A DNA stretch of 64,000 bases, taken from positions 172,978,200 to 173,042,199 of the forward strand of contig OX352774.1 in assembly GCA_947095535.1 (NCBI GenBank), in the 5' to 3' direction. Shown here piece by piece: positions 23,926 to 37,269 of the stretch. The notes beneath the pieces were generated by a model that had not been told where the DNA came from, did no database searches, and was given only the letters and a program-made list of their open reading frames with translations. The translations under genes and the position numbers were made by a program. Source of the DNA: Poecilobothrus nobilitatus. Lineage: Eukaryota; Arthropoda; Insecta; Diptera; Dolichopodidae. The first letter of the stretch is position 1; each line of letters opens with the position of its first letter.

Positions 23926-24828
23926 TATACCCTACACTTTAAGTATAGGGTATATTAACTTTGGTATGTTATTTGTAACCACCAAAACGGAGCGAGTTAG
24001 GTATAGACATGTATATATATTCTGAATCAGGATCAACGCCTGAGTCGATTTTGCGATGTCCGTCCGTCCGTACGCACGATAACTCAAAAAATAATGATGC
24101 TATCTTGATGAAATTTATACTGTAGGTTAACAATGACAAAGATAAGGCTGGGATTGTAAATGGGCGAAATCGGACCATGCGTTCGGGTACCTCCCATACA
24201 ACTCCCAAAACTGAATACGCATAAATTCGAAATTAATAAAAATAGAAAAAAATTGTACGAGGGTGTGTTTTCCTGAATCCCTGATATTCCTAAAATTTGA
24301 GATGAATTAGAGTGGTTCTTCAGGTACCTCCCATACAAATCCCAAAACCGAACAAGCATATATTGGAAATTAATAAAGATAGAAACTTTAAGTTTGGTAC
24401 TAGGGTGTTGTTTCCTGAATCCCTTATTTTTCCAAAATTTGAGATGAATTGGAGGAGCTGTTCGGGTACCTCCCATACAACTCCCAAAACCGAACAAGCA
24501 TATCTTCGAAATTTATAAAGATAAAAACTTGAAATTTGATATAAGAGTATTCTACCCCGTTTTGATGATGTCTCTAAAATTTGCGAGATGAATTGGGATT
24601 GTGGTCCGGGTGCCTTCACACACTTCCCAAGACCTAACAAGCATATCTTCGAATTTAATAAAGATAGAAACCTGAAAATTTGTACAAAGGTTGTAAAAGC
24701 ATTTATTTTTTTAAGCTTATATTAAATACTTAACTAAAATAACTTATGGATTTTTAATTTAATTTGAATTTTTTAGGTGTAGGGTATAAATAAGTCGGTT
24801 GCATCGACTTACTGTTACATTTACTTGT
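23926..24828 (+). mobile_element. DINE-1/Helentron-like non-autonomous element, best-preserved copy
   Basis: All landmarks of the family are present. The head hairpin is TATACCCTA at 23926-23934 with TAGGGTATA at 23946-23954. A GAGTCGATTTTGCGATGTCC segment is followed by a CCGTCCGTCCG microsatellite, then four tandem units. The perfect 12-bp subterminal inverted repeat is TATACCCTACAC at 23926-23937 against GTGTAGGGTATA at 24777-24788. A terminal stem-loop follows, AAGTCG at 24792-24797 with CGACTT at 24805-24810. The head, microsatellite and end stem-loop closely follow Drosophila DINE-1 as I know the family. No Rep/helicase is encoded, so mobilisation would need an autonomous Helentron in trans. 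Confidence 0.85.
24180..24680. repeat. Four-unit tandem array, about 142 bp per unit
   Basis: The GGGTACCTCCCATACA-type marker sits with GGTACC at 24186, 24323 and 24465, and as GGTGCC at 24609, giving steps of 137, 142 and 144 bp. Each unit continues CCCAAAACCGAACAAGCATA and AATAAAGATAGAAAC. The unit length equals the 142-bp monomer of the 1326-3225 array, so both arrays derive from the same ancestral monomer although they now differ in sequence. Open frames of 60-137 codons across this array are by-products. Confidence 0.85.
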
Positions 24829-26500
24829 TTATTAATAACTTTGAAATATTATGTAATACTTGAAAAGAAAAAAAAACTTTCGGAAATTCAAAAAAGAATA
24901 AAATTTAATTTTATACAAGGATATTGCAATCAGTTTAATGAAACCTGTCAAAATTTAGAGAAAGTTTTTTCATATCCATTGTGAATGAAAAAAATCAGTT
25001 TTTTTTTTTTAATTTTATTTCTAGAAAGGTCTAATATGTATGACATATTTATTTTTGAAGTAACCCATTTGATTTAATCAAATATTAACAAATATATAGC
25101 TAAAATTCATTTCAAACTTAATATACTAATGATTGGATATTTAGTAATTTTTTTATTATCTATTACTTCTGTAATTATTTTATTTAATTTATTTTTTAAT
25201 TTATTTTTTCTTTAATATTATATTGTTAACCAACTTATAATTAACCTAAATTTAAAAATAAAAATTCTGTTAAAGTCACGTACAATATTATGACCTAATA
25301 AATATATGAATTCCATATGACAATGATAATATAATAAATAATTTTATTACAACAGTATCAGTATTTATATTTTTTTTTTGTAACTGAGTATCTATTCATT
25401 ATTTTATTTAATACAAGTCAATTTCTATTTTTCTTTTTGGTTTTTTTGTTTTTTTTTTTTTGAATTTTTGATTTCTTAACATTTTAACCTTTATTGTTTA
25501 ATACTATTATACTTATTCACAATTCATTTTTTTTTTTTATATAACATTAACATTTATTATTTCTTAAAAAGTTGGTAGCTTGAATACTTAAAATTTAAAA
25601 AATAACCTGAAGTCATATTACTGGATTACTTTATATTTTTTGTCAGATTTTTCATTATTTTGTTGTTGTTGTTCTTGTTATTGCTATTATTGCAGTTATT
25701 CGTGTACCAACAGAAATACAAAACTAAAAATTTTTATTGTGAATATATTAAAATATTTATTGTGAATATACTTAACGTGATCTGAATAATATTTATTTAA
25801 AGCAGATATTTAACCTAATATTGAGTGCAATTTTTAGATTTAAGTGTCCCTCAAATTTTAATTAGAGGTATCTAGTAGACAAAGTTCAAAATAGCCCCTT
25901 ACGCTTAATTAAAGACCCCATCATTTAGGTCAATTTTACTCCTTTTATCACACATTGGAATATAAGAGCATTATATCTCTTTTATAGATAATCTTGAAGG
26001 TAATTTTACTTGTTCTAATCAACTAAAATCAACAATTTTAATATAATATTAAAAAAGCTTCAAGTGTCTATTTTGATACCGTGGAAATTGTTAGATGGTG
26101 CAAAACTGGTGTTTCAAATTTATTTACTCTTAGAAATGCTAAAATGTGAATCGATTGTGTTCGCCTCTAACGATAATTCTCTATTTTACGATTTATAATT
26201 TTTCAAGAAGAACATGTCAAGATTCGTCTCTAATGTACCTTTTAACTCAAATTACCCTACTTCCCTGGTAATTTCTTCCTTCTTTTTCAAAATCTAAAAT
26301 AATTCTGCATTAAGCAATCCAATCCTAAAATAAGTATATAGTTTAGGTACCGTAAGATTCTTTTCCATTGGTCTTAATTGAATGTTCGCCATTTTTTTTT
26401 TTTTATTTAGATAAATTATCAAAATTTATTTTCTAATATTATCTATATATTTGTTTAAACTCTTTAATCATGTGTTGATCTAATTTTGTTTATTATTTAC

Positions 26501-26562
26501 TAGAACTCATTCTAGAATCAACTCATTCTAAAATCATTCTAGAATCAGAACTCATTTTAGAC
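26501..26562. repeat. Small tandem repeat based on ACTCATTCTAGAATCA
   Basis: Three to four imperfect copies of a 16-20 bp unit containing TTCTAGAA. No wider context. Confidence 0.7.
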
Positions 26563-29500
26563 TATTATTTTTATTATTTTATTTTTTCGAATTATAAATA
26601 AGTAACTGTACAAAAATTCAAAATCTGCTCTGCCATACAATAGACTACTGTTAGTTTGAGATTTTAGTTAGTAACCTTTAAAAACTGTTTAACCGTTAAA
26701 AAAATTCACTAATGAAGATTAGAAAAATATTATCTAAAATTAAAATAAAATTTAATAATAAGACCTAGTCTAAAAATTCTCTAATGGATATGAAATCAGA
26801 AAATTTTCAATTCAATTATTTTACAATTATATCAGTTTGTTTTCTAACTACCCTGTATTAAGTGTCAACTTTTGAACATATATGTTATTTTAGTTTATTT
26901 TAATTTAATGAGAATCTTTTAACATTATCCAAACTAACAAAATTTCAAAATACGAATAAATAAAATAAAAAATGTAACCAATTTACACAAATTCAATTTT
27001 TATTATTAATTAGAATTTGTTTATTAATTTATTTACTCTCTGTCATTAAAATTTAATTAAAAAAAATAAAATAAAATTTTTTAATTAAAAAATTTTTGAT
27101 TTGAAATTCATTTAAAATGAAATGATGTAACAAAAATATTATGTTGCGCTGTAAAAATTAAATATAAACATTTGATACACTCATTTTAATTGTTTATATT
27201 TTAACATATGTATGTATACATATGTCAATGTGTCTATATTACATAATATGATGATTATAAAATAATTCACCTAGAGGGCTTTATTTAGTTCCACACCTTT
27301 GGAGAATATTTAAACAATAATATTTATATTAAATATTATATTGGGATATTAAGTGGCGTCACTCAAATTACTGTGCTAGTGTTTTATTTTTATTTGATAA
27401 TAAAGTCAATAAATATTATGTTAAAATTTATTTTTATTATACGGATATATAGAAAAATTGCAATTTAATTAAAACACACCTAAACAATATCCAATAACCA
27501 TCATCCATGGTAACGAATAAATTAATATAAAATTTACATATATTAAGTAAATACATATATGTATGTATATAGTACATATGTATTTCCTAATTGTGAGAAA
27601 AGAAAAAAAAAAACAAAAAATTAAAAAAGGATTGTTTTCAATCCTGATGAGTCGTATTCTCTTTTTTAATATTAAATATATTTTCAGAGTAATTTATATG
27701 AAATTATCATGGGCATTTAATGGAATCATCATATTACAATTTACAAAATTACAAAATAAGTTGAAGTTTGACGTAAGATTAAGGAAAAAAGATACGATTG
27801 ACGTAAATTTAAACTAAAATATTTCAAAATTAAAGATATTACAATTAAAAGTTTTTTTTTACACAAAACAGAACTTCATAAAATAACCACTATAATAATT
27901 GAAAATAATAGTAGAGACATAAACCAATGATATAAAATTTCATGAATTTAAATCAGTAGATCTTAAGTTAGTCTGATCCCCGAATTTGTTTTGTCCCCTA
28001 ACCATCAGCATTCTTTGGATCAACAGATTTTCTTCTTTTTTTTTCTTGGATATTGCATGTAATTAAATTTCTATCATTAGAATCTGCAAAAATATATATA
28101 AACTCAATTTCCTAACTCTTCTTTCAATGAAAAAAAAAAGACTCTTTTCGTCAAAAGATAGATTTGGCCAGACCTTTCATACATATTGTATGAAATTTTA
28201 CCTAAATTTCAAACAAAAGAGTTTTCATCAAATTTTATATATATTTATAATTTTATTTTCTCCTTCTTCATTGAATAGATTTTTCTTGGGTTATAAACAA
28301 ACTAGATCTTTATATGTAGTGTACAAAAATTTGGGAATCAAATTTTAAATAGACCGCGTCCAAGGAAATCTTCGATTCCTATTTTACGTATGGAAATTTA
28401 TTACAACTTTATCAACTTACTCATCAAACCCAGTCTATATTTATGTTTAAATGTAGAACATATTCATTCTGCTTTCTTGAGTTGACCAACAATTTCATCA
28501 CAATGAATAGAAGTTAATAATAAATCAGACTTATTTTTTTTTTTTGCAACATTTTCTTGAAAACAACCTTTTGATGATAATATTCAAAGGTTACGATTTA
28601 GTCTTTTATTAAGTCTTTTATTAAATTGTCATATCATTTGAATAAAAATTATGCGGAGCTTTGACGGAATGTCACTGTATGTTATTTAAAAAAAATAATT
28701 AATTAAACATAAGGAAACTAAAAGTTAAAAAAATATACACCGAATAACAAAACAAAAGGTTTATTTTTCAATAATGCTCACATATTATAGGTCTGGCGGG
28801 TCAGCGGGACACACAAATTTCGTATACATCACACATAATAATTTATTTATGATGTCTTAAAATTTCCAAAACATCTCTTAAGTATTTCTATAAAACTGTT
28901 CAAAAAGCGAAAAGTTCAGTCTGATTTTCCATTGACAGAAGGGTTGAAGATATTTGTAATAAAATATATATAAAATATATACTAATACCTTAAACAACTT
29001 ATTTTACAAAAATAAATTAAATTTTAGCAACTTCAAAGCTTACATTTTCAAAATATGTTTTTTAAAATCTCACATGTATTTTAATTTTTAAATTTCCCGA
29101 CTGAAAACAAATAAAATCATTCATTAAATTTTGAATTAAAAATATGGTAACGCACAATATTATCAAAAAATGATAGCGTGTCTTTCATATTAGTCTTTAT
29201 ATTAGTCAATCTCTTTAGAAACGTAAAAAAAACACATACACAAACATAAACAGGTAGTACCTAAGTATAATATTATGTAATAGGATTGTGTTTCCATAAA
29301 TTTTTAAAAAAATGTTCTTCCATATAACATATTAGAGATTCTTTGCAGAATTTTTAACCTATATACATATACATACATACCTATTTATATCATTGTATCC
29401 TGTGTATTATAATCATGTTACCAGAAACTTTTGTTACCATAATAACAATCATTTTTTAATACAAAAAATAAAAATACTTTCTACAAATTATGGTATATAC

Positions 29501-30079
29501 CAGTTTCTTTTTTCAAGTAAAATAACAAAAGATTGAGAAAAAGAAATAAAAAGAATGGAGTAAAGGATGTATATATACAGAAATATTCATTCACAAACAC
29601 CATTCTCCACTTGATCCTTTCCATATTTGGATCAAAAATTAAAATGAACACTTTCCAGTGTTTTCTTATACTAAAACTATTATAACATTTCACCTACAAT
29701 GTGCAATTTTATATCCTTGTTTTTTAATATCCTGCAGGTATTTGATTTTTTTTTTGCCTTTTAAAAAAAAAAAATATAACAACTCCTTGTTTTTAGTTTT
29801 TTTTTTTTTTTTCATTTTCTTTTTTCTAAACTAAAGTTTTCTTTAGTTTTACTACTCTAATAACCTAGTAACTTAAAATTTGTACACGTTTCTATAAGGT
29901 TTCATTTACACAATTTAAAAAAAAAGAAAAAAATTAAATTCTACTTTGCATTTTATAATGAAAATAAAAAATCCCAGATTTTATTATACAGAAAGAAAAT
30001 AACAATTTATAGCTCCTTATAGTGTAGATGAGTGTAGATGTATTCAAACTATAACCCGTATAATATATAGGTTCTACAT

Positions 30080-30106
30080 TAGTAGTAGTAGTAGTAGTAG
30101 TAGTAG
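30080..30106. repeat. (TAG)9 microsatellite
   Basis: Nine uninterrupted TAG units. The threonine run in the minus-strand frame here is a consequence of the repeat. Confidence 0.95.
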
Positions 30107-30326
30107 CGGTAACAATAATGCAGTCTATTTTCTTTCTCATGTTAATTTACCAAATATAAATTTATCATGATACATTAACACAGTAGAGACTCAATAAAAT
30201 TAACTAAATGAAATTATAAAAGAAATTTAAATTGGAAGGATGTAAAATATCACAAAAAAGATCATATTAGGTTTGAGGAAAAATTAATTTTTTAAATACA
30301 ATTTGGATTTAAGACTTTTTGCGTGT

Positions 30327-30623
30327 ATCAGCGCAGGACATCTGATGCTAAAAGGAGACGCCGAGAAAATAAATAAAGCAAAGACTAATTTGTGGAAAGG
30401 ATTATGGGGCAGAAAACAGAGACAGTACTTCACGTTCTGTGCCAATACCACTAATAATAATAATATTGATTAAGTTGATGAGACTGTAATTGATGAGCAG
30501 ACCATCGCGCAAGGAGACCAACGGGCAGCGGGATTTATGTATAAGTAGATGAGGTACAAGCTTCCCTTTGAAATAACAACGACAGTACAATTGAGAGTAG
30601 AAAAGTTGGTTGATACTAGAAAA
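30327..30623 (+). pseudogene. Unidentified decayed coding-like segment
   Basis: A single plus-strand frame reads through about 99 codons with only two internal stops before its end: TAA at 30471-30473 and TAG at 30546-30548, closing with TGA at 30621-30623. The predicted product is well mixed in composition and soluble, not the Lys/Phe/Ile-rich sequence of chance frames here. It includes MLKGDAEKINKAKTNLWKGL, VIDEQTIAQGDQRAAGFMYK and KLPFEITTTVQLRVEKLVDT. GC content is raised over the same interval. The AAT triplet run at 30451-30468 codes for asparagine in this frame. I do not recognise the family. A decayed transposon gag or transposase fragment is most likely, and a processed host pseudogene is possible. 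Confidence 0.45.
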
Positions 30624-33600
30624 TGAATTCCAAAGATTTTCAAGAATTCTAATTCTAAAAAAAACTAATCAAATGGCTTGACAATAAAGAAAGTTGGTTA
30701 AATTTTTACAGGTAAGTATGTTAATGTTGTACTCCATTCAAACTTTAAATCACCGATATATATATATATATTAATTAATACTAGTTACTCTAAAAAGTTT
30801 ATATTACTCTAAATTTTATACTTAGATCTGAACTTTTTTAAGAATTACTTAAAAATATGGTTTCATGTTTAATTTTTCTATAGTCGTTTCTTCATCAGAG
30901 CAATGCATATTTATATCTTTTCTGCTCGTGAAAATATTTGTTAAAAAATTTATTTTTCAGATCACTATAACAGACTAAATTCTAGCTAATAAGAATTTCT
31001 GAGCTTCAACTGTGTTATTTTCAAGATTTAAATGTATTATAAACTAATAATAAAATATATTATGTATATATAATGAAAATTTTTATTTTTTATTATAATC
31101 TAAAATTGTTTTTTTTTTATTTTTCTTCTTAGTTCTTAGTTAACCTAAAGACATTTTTTTTTACTTCCTTGTTTATTTTCAAAGAAAATTATTTTTTATT
31201 TTTTTTTTTCGTTTCATCATAAATCTCTCATGCTACCGAAAAATTTTCAATAAAAAAAAAATATATCGCATGCAATAATTTTTAATAAATTCATAAAAAA
31301 AAAAAACAAAAAACAGAATTACAATATTTTAAAGGAAAATCGATAGTTTTTCTTTTTTTTTTTTGTTTTCTTATTGTATTTTAGAAATTTATTTTATTAC
31401 AGTTATTTTTGCAATTTTTCTTTACTGTTATTTTTCGAGATATTTAAAATGCATTTAGCATTGTGCCAAAGAAAAAACTAAAAAAACAATATTAAATTTT
31501 TGTCGGCACAATACACTAAAGTGCCTACAATTCAGTAGGTTGAAGTTTTTTTTTTATCAGTTAGATACAAAAGCCTAAAGGGAATCAATACAAATAAACT
31601 GTTTCGCTCTTGTTTCTCTGCTTTGCCCCGTTTTCTTTTCCAAAAAACAAAAACACAACTTGAATATAACCTTAAATATTAAAAAGTTTTCGTTAAAAGT
31701 TTTTTACGAATTTTTCCTGACTTTTCCGGATATGTTCTTACAAATACACTGTTAAAAAAATGGAAATTTTAGAATACAAAAAAAAAACTTAGAAACAAAA
31801 AAAAAAACAGTTCATTTTGATTTTTTTTTTTTTGTTGGCATTGCACCAATATACACAATGGAACATAAAAGTTCAAAGAAAAATCAATAATTCAATTTAT
31901 ACTAACACTAACACTAACACATTATTTAAATTTAAAAAAAAAAATTTATTACCAAAAGTTTTAAAATGAAAAGTAAGTTTTATTATATACATCTATATAA
32001 TATGTTTACTTTAATACAATATAGTTTTAATAGGGGGATCGCAGCTTAGCATGAATATGAAAAGAAACTAGGAAGAAATAATTTTATTTTCTGAAAGAGA
32101 CTGTACTGTAACATTATATAGTATGAACGTAATCCGAGGAAGCTTATAAATTTTATAAATCCTATTTTAAATATTTTCAGGAAAAAATTATTTTAAATTG
32201 AAAATACTAAAAAAGAAAATTTTATTATGAAACCATTTAAAGCAATTTTAGAACAGTTTTAGGTACTTATGTGAAATATTAAAAGAAATAAATTTATATT
32301 TAAAGTGTTTGTTCATATATCAGCAATAAAAATAACATATTAATAGGAATTAAGGTTCAAATATAAGCTAAGTAATTTTTTTAATTTTTATGTTTCAAAG
32401 TTTTTATAATACATTGTTATCCCTTAACCCTTTATAGCGCAGTGAAAATACTAATTTATTTAACATCAAAAATTCATTCATGCAGATAGTTGCATTAGAA
32501 CATTCAAAATAAAGAATGTCATATCTTATCATAAAATTTAAAAAAATATTTTCTGAAAAACTCCTGAAATTGATGCATTTTGGATCTGTAATACTTATAT
32601 TTATAATGATTGTTACGTAAAAACGAATAAAAGTTTCATATACCTTTTATTATTGAAAACTTTTAATTGGTTAATAAAATGTAAATACATACATTAAGAA
32701 TAGGAATTTGGAATAGCCGAAAACAAAATGAACTTTACATTTTTTATGGTATAATGCAATGCGAAAGTTGTTGTCCAGTATATAGGACAATGGCTAAATA
32801 ATATATCAAACAGTATAAAGTACGCAAAGTCAAATCTTTGAAAAAAATGATGTATATATATACCTCTTTGCAACAATGTATAGTATTTGAAATAGCGATT
32901 ATTTTCAAATGCTATATATTGTTAAGGAGCATCACAATTTAAAACATAATTTCGTAGTAAGCCCATAAGATTTAAATACAAATACGTTCTGTGAAAACGA
33001 TACTTTCCATTACCATTTACCATTTTATACTGGAGAAGTATCAAAGGAAATTAATGTCAAAATTTGAGTTTAGGTTCAAGAGTAGGGGTGCAAATACTAA
33101 TGTGTTTCAAAAATCCTGCAGGCAGTGTTTTTTAAATAAATTTTTTCATTTTGAAAGTACTTGTGAATCCGTCCAATAGGTACAGTAAGAGAAAACAGGA
33201 CTGAAAAATGTCTTTGGACATCTGTAAAAATTCTACAAAAAGAATTTAGGGTATCTTACGATTTTCAGTTTGATTCTCAAAGCGAAGTTCTTTTTGTTCG
33301 CTGATACAATAATAACTATGTTATACCCTTTCCACGATTATATAGAACCGACCGCAAAAGATTTACAACGGAACACGCTAGAAAAAAAAAAGATATTGCT
33401 GTACAGGCCAAAGTATAATATAGTCCTATAATAGAACATATGAGAATAGTCGACTATCATGATTAATTAACAAGGATTTAACGAACCAGCGAAAAAAATT
33501 GGTACTAGATACTTTTTACCTGTATTTTATATATGGCAATTAACAATATCTAAATTTTTCATAAACAAATCCATGAAAATAAATGCATTTTCATCTTTTA

Positions 33601-34482
33601 ACTATAGCGGTTTGTTATTTGAAACAAAATCTGAAATTTGCTCAAAGAAAATTCAAAATAATAATAACTTTTACCGAAGTACGATATGATAGAAAATATC
33701 ATTTGAAAGCCGAGGCGTTGTTAACAAACAAAAGCACGATTAAACCGCTTACATATTTTATGTAATATTATGATTATTACTTTTTTTTTAATAATATAAA
33801 TAGTATATCCACCATAATGAATGACTTTGTTACATTTTTATTTTATTTTGTAATAACAAAAATAATTTTTACTTATTTTGATCTCCCCTATCACCACCTA
33901 CGACTTTTATATGACATGCAATTACTATGCTGTCTCAAAACTTTTAAAAATTTTGTCATATAAATTTTTCTTATTCTAGGGCTTTTGTAATAATATTTCA
34001 TAATACAAATATGTACTTACTTTCAATTTCTTTCGTGTTTTGAGTTCTAAAGATTTAAGAGCCGAAATAATTGGAAAAAAACATATTTATGGTAAAGTTA
34101 TTCTAGATGTTATAACACCATTAAGTATATCCAATTCATAACTAATTCTGAATTATTTTTAAAGCTTTATTAAAACAAAAAAATCTTTAATACAGAATCA
34201 CAATGACAATTAATGAAGCTGATATGTTACGGAAGCAGAAAAAAGTTAACGCAAAGTGTAAAAATTAGAAGAATATTACAATAACATATACAAGACAAAT
34301 ATTAGGGAAAATTTAATTCCATTGACGTGAAAAATATAATGTATAAATTAATGAAAAATTCCATAGTCGTGAAAAATAAAATGTATACTAATTTCAATTG
34401 ACATTTTAAAATAATAAAGGATCAAAATTTTCAATTATATATCCACTTAATATATATATATGTATTTTCTATAATTAATTTA
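30624..34482. other. Gene-free AT-rich DNA
   Basis: Homopolymer-rich background including a short (CTAACA)n run at about 31900-31920. Frames at 32694-32876, 32991-33179 and 33583-33765 have no recognisable domain. Confidence 0.55.
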
Positions 34483-34490
34483 AAGAGCTT
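34483..34490. repeat. Target-site duplication of SINE copy 2 (left)
   Basis: AAGAGCTT, repeated at 34643-34650. Continuing into TTTA on the left and ATA on the right gives an imperfect 11-bp match. Confidence 0.65.
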
Positions 34491-34642
34491 TTAATTTTTT
34501 TTTTTTTTAATGCATTTCTATGTCAAATAAATGGACAGGAAATTACACAGCCTTTCCTGTTTAGGCGTGGCTGTAAATTTCGTAAAGGGGAATAAGTCTT
34601 ACGACGTGTGGGGATTCGAACCCACACTTCCTCGGTGTTTAC
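34491..34642 (-). mobile_element. tRNA-derived SINE, copy 2 (5'-truncated)
   Basis: On the minus strand the copy starts within the tRNA-like head at GTAAACACCGAGG, so box A is missing. It keeps a good box B, GGGTTCGAATCCC, on the minus strand near 34612-34624. It continues through the shared body (ACGTCGTAAG, CCACGCC, ACAGG..AGGCTGTGTAATTTCCTGTCC-like) and ends in a long A-tail, seen as the T-run at 34495-34509. The flanking AAGAGCTT duplication shows the truncation happened at insertion, the usual outcome of incomplete target-primed reverse transcription. Confidence 0.8.
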
Positions 34643-34650
34643 AAGAGCTT
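34643..34650. repeat. Target-site duplication of SINE copy 2 (right)
   Basis: Second copy of AAGAGCTT, directly abutting the truncated 5' end of the SINE. Confidence 0.65.
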
Positions 34651-37040
34651 ATATTCAAACAGATGTTGAAAAATATAAAAATTAAACAAAGAGAATCAAT
34701 TTACATTACATCTGATTCTTTCATAAAAATATTAAATATTTAATTTTTTCAAATAAATAAAAGAAATTGCAACGTTTTCATATGTTTTTTTTTTTCTTCT
34801 TATTCAACTTACACATAAATTTTATATATTACGTACTTTAAATATATAAATATATTGTGACCAAGTTCAATGGTTTTTCATTTCAATATTATCCTTTTTT
34901 ATCCTAAAAAAAAAAAAAAATAAATAAAAAACTTTTTATCATCACATTTTCAACTCTTTAATAATGATTTTTCTCAACTTAATGTACAAATATAAAACTT
35001 TAAATCTCTAATAATAATTCAATATTAGTATAATAGATACAAAACAAAAAAAAGAAAAGAATATATTTAGTACCTCTGCTGACAATGTTAAAAATTTTCC
35101 TTTCATCATTTTATAGTTTAGTTTCTATCTTTCTTTTTCGTTTTTCACAAAAAAAAAAAAAAAAAATTAAAAATAAAAATGAAAATTTTCTTTTTATCAT
35201 ATTGCGGGTATCCTTTAAAGAAATATCAATTTAAAACTCACTTTTAATAACAATAAAAAAGTTTATTTCTACCAAAAAGAAAAAGAAATATATATCCGGA
35301 CAATATAGACAAATTATAACCGATATATAACTACTTAGATAATATTACATATGCAAGGACATCTACATGAAAACATCCAGGATATTTTAATATAAAAGAA
35401 TTTAGGTTCTATTTTTTTCATTTTTTCTTCTTTAAAATTTAGCTACCAGTAGCACAATTTTCTTTGCCTTTATATTGATATTCATTTCACAAGAATTATA
35501 ATATATTATGTATACAAAATAGTTATAGTTATCAACTAACATTTATACATAACATACTTAAAAACGAAAAAAAAAAAAAAAATGTCCTGGTCATGTAATT
35601 CTATTAAATAAAAGTAGTAAAGCAAATGTAAACATTGTTTGGAACAGAAAAAAAAAAAAAAAACTATTAGGGAAATATTTTTTTGGAAACCAATTATTTA
35701 AGAATTATTGTTATAATGTATTTATATACAAATAATATACTTATGTATTATGTATGTATATTTAATCATATGAACTTTTTTATTATGATATAACAAAAAT
35801 TAAAATGTTCTAAATGATGAAAATTTAAATTTTCAATAATAAAATCTAAAATTACTTTAGTTTTCAATCAAATTGATCCTTTTATCCTTTTTAAATCCTT
35901 TTTCAGTTTTTGTATTTTTTTACGTTAGATCCATTATCTAATGAAAAAGCACCATATTTTTTATTTAAAATCTGAATAAGGCTTCAAACTTCAATTAATT
36001 CTTTAATATCTATAAGATCGGCCTCCTCGTATCTTTATTAGTTAACTATAATAAATATCTTCTTTGGAAAGGCCTTTGCCTCTTTTTTAAATATTTTTCC
36101 TTTATATTACGCTTTGTTTCGTCGTTTTGGTATCATATTCCTGTAATTATTGTTTCGAAAAAGCGCTTTAAAAAATTTTTTTTATCATTTTTCTTAAAAA
36201 TTGATAAAATTGTATATACGCGATATTCATTTACAATAAACTTTTTCAAAAAGTTAAATAATCTGAAATTTATAGTAATTTGTTTTATGCTTAGTATATT
36301 TGAAAAAAGGAGGAGAAAACACTTTAAATTGATAGTGGTTATCATTTGCTGATATTGCTAAAGTTCCATTTCCATCATTAAAATAATATTATTCTAAAGA
36401 TAAAAAGGACATATGTAGCTTGTTTTTATGTTTTTCGTTTTGAAAATTTACGGTTACTCTCAAGGATAACATTAAAACTACTATAAAAAAAAAAAAAATA
36501 AAGAAAAAACAATATGACTTGATAACTTATATAAAGTTAACTACACTTAGAACAGCGATTATTTATATAAATATAAATGAAATTTATCTATAGATTTGTG
36601 ATTAATAATGAGGATTTCAGGACTTCATTTATGGTATAACATTACTATTGGTGATTAGTGGTTAAAGATAAAATTTAATAAAATAATATATACGTATATA
36701 TATATAATACATATATACTTATTCAATGTAATTCAATAAAATTTTTCTTTTATAATTTTATGTAATACTTATTTATATAGTATGAAATATAAAACATATT
36801 GGGGATGATGTTTAATAATTTATTAAATAAAATAAGAAAAGTTTTTGAATAAATACAAAAAAAAAAAATTAATTTTCTTGATTGTTATTAATTTGAAAAT
36901 TTTCATAAAGGTCAAAAAGTTAGTGTTTTCATTTTTATTTATTTTTTTTTTTTTTTATCTGATTTATCTAATTTTAGTTTCTTTAATCCTCTTCATCTTT
37001 CTTAACAGGAGATCGACATACAAAATGACGTAAAAAAGTA
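34651..37040. other. Gene-free AT-rich DNA
   Basis: Background with many A and T runs of ten or more bases. No feature supported. Confidence 0.6.
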
Positions 37041-37131
37041 AGCAGAAAAATATAAGCCGAAAAAATATAAAAAGTAACAGAAACATATAAGAAATAATAT
37101 ATAGGTATAATAAAAATATTACCTTGAAGTA

Positions 37132-37269
37132 ATGAAAATAGAAGACGCAGAAATAGAAGACCTTATGAAAATAGCAGACGCGGGCGTTCAAACAATACAT
37201 GGAGTCGAACTAAACCAAAGCAACTTTACATGGAAGAATGCAAAACCAAGAGCAGAAAACTATGTATGA
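37132..37269 (+). other. Small ATG frame in a purine-rich segment, possible gene remnant
   Basis: A 45-codon frame starting MKIEDAEIEDLMKIADAGVQ lies in a segment where the plus strand is strongly A/G-rich (about 37030-37380). The peptide is acidic at first and mixed later, with GC-containing codons (GAC, GCG, GGC, GTC), unlike chance frames nearby. A GCAGAAAACTATGTA string at its end is repeated about 35 bp downstream. It lies 870 bp upstream of the LINE gag pseudogene on the same strand and could be a detached remnant of an element, but no motif proves this. Confidence 0.3.

Larger units (their letters stand above)
24829..30182. other. Gene-free AT-rich DNA
   Basis: Over 5 kb of AT-rich background with homopolymers and (AT)/(TATG) tracts. 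Reading frames here (for example 27563-27817 and 28127-28348) are rich in lysine, phenylalanine and isoleucine and look like chance. The only discrete structures are small tandem repeats at 26501-26562 and 30080-30106. Confidence 0.55.

Noticed and set aside
23969..24640. Overlapping frames of 68-137 codons on both strands
   Set aside because: They follow the 142-bp tandem units and their repeated peptide is a by-product of the array.
30191..30215. CAGTAGAGACTCAATAAAATT, similar to a pogo/Tigger-type terminal repeat
   Set aside because: No matching inverted partner was found downstream and no pogo transposase motif is visible, so it is probably coincidence.
33248..33345. GGGTATC and TATACCC words about 80 bp apart
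   Set aside because: They do not form the family hairpin, and the intervening sequence does not match the Helentron-like heads.
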